DNA of 64,000 nt, taken from positions 105,864,812-105,928,811 of the forward strand of contig NW_026947486.1 of NCBI RefSeq assembly GCF_034190915.1, in the 5' to 3' direction. Position numbers and translations under genes: made by a program. Positions 58,830 through 64,000 of this stretch are shown piece by piece (position 1 is the stretch's first letter; the number at the start of each line of letters is the position of its first letter). This stretch comes from Cavia porcellus (lineage: Eukaryota; Chordata; Mammalia; Rodentia; Caviidae). Under the pieces are notes generated by a model, which saw only the letters and a list, made by a program, of their open reading frames with translations, searched no databases and had not been told where the DNA came from.

Positions 58830-61800
58830 ACTTTTAAAAGTTTTATTTTTACTAGTCCGCATTTGCTATACACAGTGATAACATTCACTGTGGGGAGTTG
58901 ATACATGTACAGAACACATGTTGATTCTTTTTACGTCCCCTTTCTCTCCCCTCTTTCTGCCCTGTCTTCATCTTTTGGTCCCCTTCCCATTCTCCCTGTT
59001 AAAACACCCTTTAGAGCATCTCCTGGATTTGTTTCTTCTCGTATTTGACTACTTTTTACAAATGATTTCAATGTGAATGGTTGTGTTATAGACCTTCTGA
59101 GGCTTTGTATGATTGAGTAAAATTTGATTCATACCGCCTGTGGTATGACAGAGGTGTACAACACATGGGGAGGTTTAGAAAAAGAAGCTATATAACAAAA
59201 CCTGGCACCCATGGGATGACAGGAGAACAAAAAATATGTGTTTTCCCCTACAGGCCAGCACTCAGTACCTTGTTAATGAGCAGGAAAAGTGTTCTTTGGG
59301 AGACTAGTTGTAACATAAAAGTGGTTTAAAGCTCCAGAGAACCATAGATCTCCAGTTTAGACTTTTATTGTCTAGTTCATGGTCACAGTGATGAAAAAAG
59401 AAAAGTGGCTTGAATTAGAGTTCAGTTCTCTAGGCTAGTTTGCTGGTAATTCACTACCCCGCTAACTTGCATGAGTCCTGCAATAGTCCCTGCACCCCAC
59501 CTTTAATTTTTAAATGTTTCTGCAATAGGTTCTTATTGTCTCTTATAGTAAACATAAGAGACTGGCAGAGAAACTTTAATTTTCACAACTACACTTTATC
59601 ATCTCTGCTCCTTCAGAAAAACAAAGCTTTATAAAACACTTGTTCACATAACAGGGGCATAGTCCTTTTTCAAACAGATATCACTTTCAAACGTGGACTG
59701 TCTTTATGATAATTTATGATATATGTCATTAATCCTGATCTGAGCAGCTTTGCATCATTTAGATGAGCATGTAGAAATTTAAAAATCATTCTTGCATCCC
59801 AGTTTGTAGCCAAGCAATTTGGTATTCACTTTCTTCTCTTGCAAAATGGCAGAGAAAGAAAATCTGTGATAGATATGGTCAACTCACAGTGTACCCAGGG
59901 CTAAATATTACAACTATATATTATCATACATCCTCCTTCCTTTTTTCCTCTTTCTGGTTACCTGCTTTTTGGTCATTGTACTACAGTATTCAAAAATGGT
60001 CCAATATGTCCATAATTGTTCTTATCAGCAAGTTTCTTCTTCTTCAGAGAAAACGGACGTTATTTTTCTCATTTACTCTAAGTATAGGCTGGATTAAAGG
60101 TGATTTATTTCCTCATCTTCAGCAATCTCTTCAATGTGTTATTTTGATGTAGGCACAAGAATGGTAATTCTAAACTAGTAAAACTCCGAAAATTCTTAAA
60201 TGTTATAAGCAGCCCTTATTTATTTCAACGGTGACTTGTTCTGTGCATTATGTAAATAGTTGCACAACTAATTAATCATGCTTAACCCTGGTTTTCCAAG
60301 ATTATAGCAGCAGAGAAATAATTGTGGGATGTACATAAGTTACCATTAAAGAGAAGTTGGCTGTAGCCCCACAGAGCTTAGCTCTCATTTCCCTTCTAGT
60401 ATTGTTTCTAATTCTTAGGGGCTGCCCGCAGTGTGGCAGTGACTATAGAACTATGGACCCTGATGACGCTTAAGACTTTTAGAAAGTCTCCGGTTGACTC
60501 CACACATCAGGCATATGCCAGATGTTACCCTTAACATAGTGCCACTGCTAGCTCACCCCGTTTTTGATAGAGTGGTCTTCTTGCTAAGTAAGCAATCTTT
60601 CAGCTTTTCAAATCTCCTCTCCCCACAGGAAAATGGAAACATTCTTTCAGCTCCATGCTTATATAACATCATTTGAAAACATATGATCAGAGACATATTT
60701 GAAATATGATCTTTAGCACTTTTTAAAGAGAAATGTGCATCTAGAAACGATTTGACAGAATGAAAAAGATAAAATATGATCCATTTTAGTATCATCACTA
60801 GGAACAGAGAATGAGTATAGTAGATGAGTGTAAAGAAGATACATTCAAAAGAAAGAGGACAGGTCTAGTGAGGGGGATGAGATGTCCTGGACCTGAGCTC
60901 CTGGGTGAGGGGTAATGGAAGGGAGCAGGGGCCAATAGCTTATGGCCCCAGCACTTCCTGAACAGGCTTAAAAACTGGAGGGTGGGAGATAAGGCAGGAA
61001 AACAACCTCAGAGATAAATGACACAATGCTGCAAGAAGGACAGAAAAGAGAAACTCAATACTGTTACCTAAGACATTTCCAAGGTCTCCTAAAGCTGTTC
61101 AAATGGAGTGACATGGTTTTTTCTTTTTCTTTTTCTAATTATTAACATGAAGTTTTTGATGTTAAGTCCTTTGCTTCCTTGCTTCCTTTTCCTTCTCTCC
61201 CTTCTTTCCTCCTGGTTCCCTCCCTGTCTCTCCTTCTTTCTCCTTCTATCCTTTCTAAAATTCTTTTCTGATTTACAGTACACGTATTTTTCTTACATAT
61301 CTAATATGGGAGTCTGGAGCATGCCTCCATTAATGCACTTAGAATTTTGCATATTGAATAAGCTCCAAACATTCTGTAGACTCCTACTCTATAATTAAGT
61401 GAGTTTTAAAAAGAACATACACACTCACACAGATAACTTGTTCTTAAGATGTCAGTATCATTCGTTGTCACTGGTGGTTAGTCATTTTTATTCGATATTA
61501 ATATTCATAGCATTTAATGTATTACATGTTTCTAGGTACAAAATTGGAAAGACTATAGAGCTTAGACTATTTGACTTTAAATATCAACACATCTGTTAAA
61601 TTTAAATTGAAAACTACACAATTCAACATTTGCTGTTTTTCTAGCAAAACCTGCCCTAGCATCAGGTTGGCTCCAAAATCATTCTAAATATGAAGCCAGA
61701 CTGTGCAACAAAATTGCAGTTTTGATTATAAAAGCTTAGTCTAGGATTCTTTAATTGATTGAAGTAATATAAACAAAAATAATTTAAAGAAAGCAAATGT

Positions 61801-62120
61801 AATAAGTTTAAGAGACAGAAGAGGAATTTGAACAAAGACTAGATAATTGTTTTTGAGGTACTGCCATTAATTTGTCGGTGCAATGATGGTATTTTTATGC
61901 ATTTTCAAAAGTCATTATTGTTTAGAGTGACAAATGGGAGATAGAATGGCTAAATTATACATGAAACATGTTTAGTTCTATAGAGAAAATTGTTGCATCT
62001 GAATAGTGAATATATGGAGGTTCACTATACTACTAGTACTACTTTGTATACATTTGAACAAGTTCATTATAAACAGCTTAAAAACTTCATTAGAATTTTT
62101 GATTTTTGTGAATTTTGCCA
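58830..62120. other. Unique intergenic sequence
   Basis: No gene. A CT-rich tract is at 61120-61265; the open frames over it are compositional. No splice-flanked coding block seen on either strand. Confidence 0.45.
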
Positions 62121-62127
62121 AGACTAG

Positions 62128-62325
62128 GCTTGGCTGGGCATGGGGTACATATCTGTGATTCTAGCTACTCAAGAGGCTGAGGCTGGAAGGAGAATTGCAA
62201 CTTCAAGGCTAGTTTGAGTAACTTAGTGAGACCCTCACAATAAAGATTACCAGTAATTTAGTGCAGCTCAGTGGCAGAATGCGTGTGTAACATGGTCCTG
62301 GGTTCCATGTCTAGCACAAAACAAA
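62128..62325 (+). repeat. B1+ID composite SINE
   Basis: A B1-like half (GGCTGGGCATGGGGTACATA, GAGGCTGAGGCTGG) joined to an ID half (GCAGCTCAGTGGCAGAATGC, CTGGGTTCCATGTC). Confidence 0.75.
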
Positions 62326-62449
62326 ATTAGTATGCTTCTCTAATCCAAAATAATCTGTGATTTTTTTCCTTTGCAGTTTGTCTTTTTCAAAATAAGTAAT
62401 ACCAGTAGAAAATCAAGTAGAAAGCTCTCACATTTTTAAGAAATGCATT

Positions 62450-62534
62450 AGATTAGATTTAGCTCAGCAGCATAAGCACTTGCCTGGTGAGTGCAAGGTC
62501 GTGAGTTCAATCTCTGCTTATATATATATATATA
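62450..62534 (+). repeat. ID SINE with TA repeat tail
   Basis: TTTAGCTCAGCAGCATAAGC and GTGAGTTCAATCTCTGC followed by (TA)n at 62518-62534. Confidence 0.85.
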
Positions 62535-62539
62535 ATCCC

Positions 62540-63324
62540 TTAATAATTTTCTACAAAAGCAGCTATATTGTGCCATTAGTAAATTTTATGATCTCATGAA
62601 TGCAGATCTGGGGACACTACCCCTGCAGAGATGGAAGCCGTGGGGAAGCCTGATATAAATGAATATATGCCCATGGCAGGCTAGAAGAGTGGTTCAAAAC
62701 AATTTAAAGTCAAATATGAATGTTGCTCACACCAATGTCTTGTGTGTCCTTTTTGTGAATTAGCAAAAATGAGGGCAAGCTCAGAGCTTGTGAGATATAA
62801 AGAGACTAGTACAGAGCCTGACGCATGCAATCCATGCTAGTTACTGGCATTTCACTTCAATCTGTTAGATGTTATATGGGACAAAATGTGCTGTACTAGA
62901 ACATAGTCTGGGAGTATAGGGCTTTGCCTATTTTTTCCCAACTCTGTGCTTGTGAGAATAAACACAACATTTTATTAATGAGGAAGTACATCACAAAACT
63001 CCAAGCTTCTCCCCTAGCCTCCCATCCCTGCTGATAGGTATGATGCAGGAAAAATGAGTAAACAAGAGGTCTTACTAGGACCTTTTGAGAGTGCACACCA
63101 GAGCAAACTAGTTTTTACAAGTTTGAATGATAACAAAAATAATAAGAATCATTATTGAGAGTATTAAAGAGGAGAAAACTTAGACTAATATCATTGAGCG
63201 CCATACACAGATACTGTTGGTTGAACCCTCACATTCGATGGCAGTTCCTAGAAGCAGTGGTTTTAGAAATGGCTGTCAGAAATTTCTTCAGATCAGCCAG
63301 AACCAAGCATACAGAGTGTGTGTA
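62540..63324. other. Unique intergenic sequence
   Basis: No gene or clear repeat recognised. Confidence 0.45.
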
Positions 63325-63655
63325 TCAATATGGGCTGCAGAATTAAATACCATAAAGTGAATGGCAAATTTCTGTAAACAACAGAAATTTATTTTTCACA
63401 GTTCAGGATTCCACAAAGTCCAAGATCATAGTACCATCAGACTCAGTGTGTGGTGAGGATCAGCTCTAAGGTTTATAAATGGAGGTTTTTTTGCTGTGTT
63501 TCACATGATAGAATGGCCACTAGTGCCACTCATGAGAGCTCCACCCTCCTGATCTAATTTATACTGCCCAAAGTCTCCATCTAATACCATCATAGAGAAC
63601 TCTATTTTAACCACATGAACTTTGGGGGACACAAATATTCAAACCATAGCATAGG
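63325..63655 (-). repeat. MLT1-like solo LTR
   Basis: Reverse orientation: TTATTTTTCACAGTTCAGGA, AGTCCAAGATCATAGTACCA and ATGAACTTTGGGGGACACAA. Confidence 0.8.
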
Positions 63656-63729
63656 GATATGACTATAAGCACAGAACACTACAAAAAAGATAATCTTAAA
63701 CAGTGAGGACCACAAAGAAGCATTAAAAC

Positions 63730-64000
63730 ATAGTGCTAAGTTGTGGCTCAGTGGCAGAATGCTTAACTACCATACGCAATGCCCTGGGTTTGATCCCCAA
63801 AACCACCCCCACATAAAAATTGAAAAATAATCTTCAGGAGCTGGAGATATAGAACAGTGACAGAGCATTTGACTTGGAATCAATCCCTAGCACTACAGAT
63901 AAATAAAAATAAACATCCAGCTGGGGCTGTAGTTCAATGGTAGAGCACTTGCCTAGCATACATGAGGCCCTAGTTCAATCCTCGATCTCCAGTACTTCAA
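63730..64000 (+). repeat. Three consecutive ID SINEs
   Basis: Three same-strand ID bodies at about 63730-63815, 63835-63910 and 63918-64000, each with its own B box (GGTTTGATCCCC, AATCAATCCC, AGTTCAATCC) and A-rich spacer. The last runs to the window edge. Confidence 0.85.

Overview
The window is a rodent-type mammalian nuclear sequence: AT-rich, full of interspersed repeats, with a single CpG island and no dense protein-coding content. It carries many tRNA-derived ID-type SINEs and B1/7SL-like SINEs (some in B1+ID composites), which is a rodent signature. The exact species cannot be fixed by eye. The ID sub-type suggests a rodent outside mouse and rat, possibly beaver or kangaroo-rat lineage, but that is a guess.

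The one gene I can support is ATP11C, an X-linked P4-ATPase (phospholipid flippase), on the minus strand. Its promoter CpG island lies at about 35.6-37.5 kb. A nine-codon first coding exon (MFRRSLNRF) sits at 36310-36336 and is followed directly by a GTAAGT splice donor. Everything from 36303 down to base 1 is then the start of a very long first intron. That intron carries the microRNA gene mir-505 on the same strand at 27494-27577, the known host-gene arrangement for this miRNA. No second coding exon is visible, so it should lie to the left of base 1.

Layout. 1-36303: ATP11C intron 1, mostly old L1 and L2 LINE fragments, MaLR/ERVL solo LTRs, SINEs, two palindromic mariner-derived elements, two short hAT-type elements, a 3.2 kb ORF1-only LINE and a twin-primed L1. 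35.6-37.5 kb: CpG island, GC-box array and exon 1. 37.5-64 kb: upstream intergenic DNA with microsatellites, an old L1 carrying ORF1 and the 5' part of ORF2 (44-46.8 kb), a young 5'-truncated L1 with an open ORF2 end on the minus strand (50.9-53.6 kb), and a run of minus-strand solo LTRs.

The most notable structure is at 19876-23050: a LINE flanked by a perfect 15-bp target-site duplication, holding an L1 ORF1 and a long 3' UTR but no ORF2. Its 3' UTR is shared with two true L1 insertions in the same window, so it looks like an ORF1-only (HAL1-like) derivative mobilised by an active L1. It sits inside an older L1 that also hosts a mariner-type element and SINEs, giving a readable stack of insertions. 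Nearly all intronic LINEs and LTRs point opposite to ATP11C transcription.

Family names for repeats come from recalled consensus features, not from a database search; coordinates of old repeats are approximate to tens of bases.
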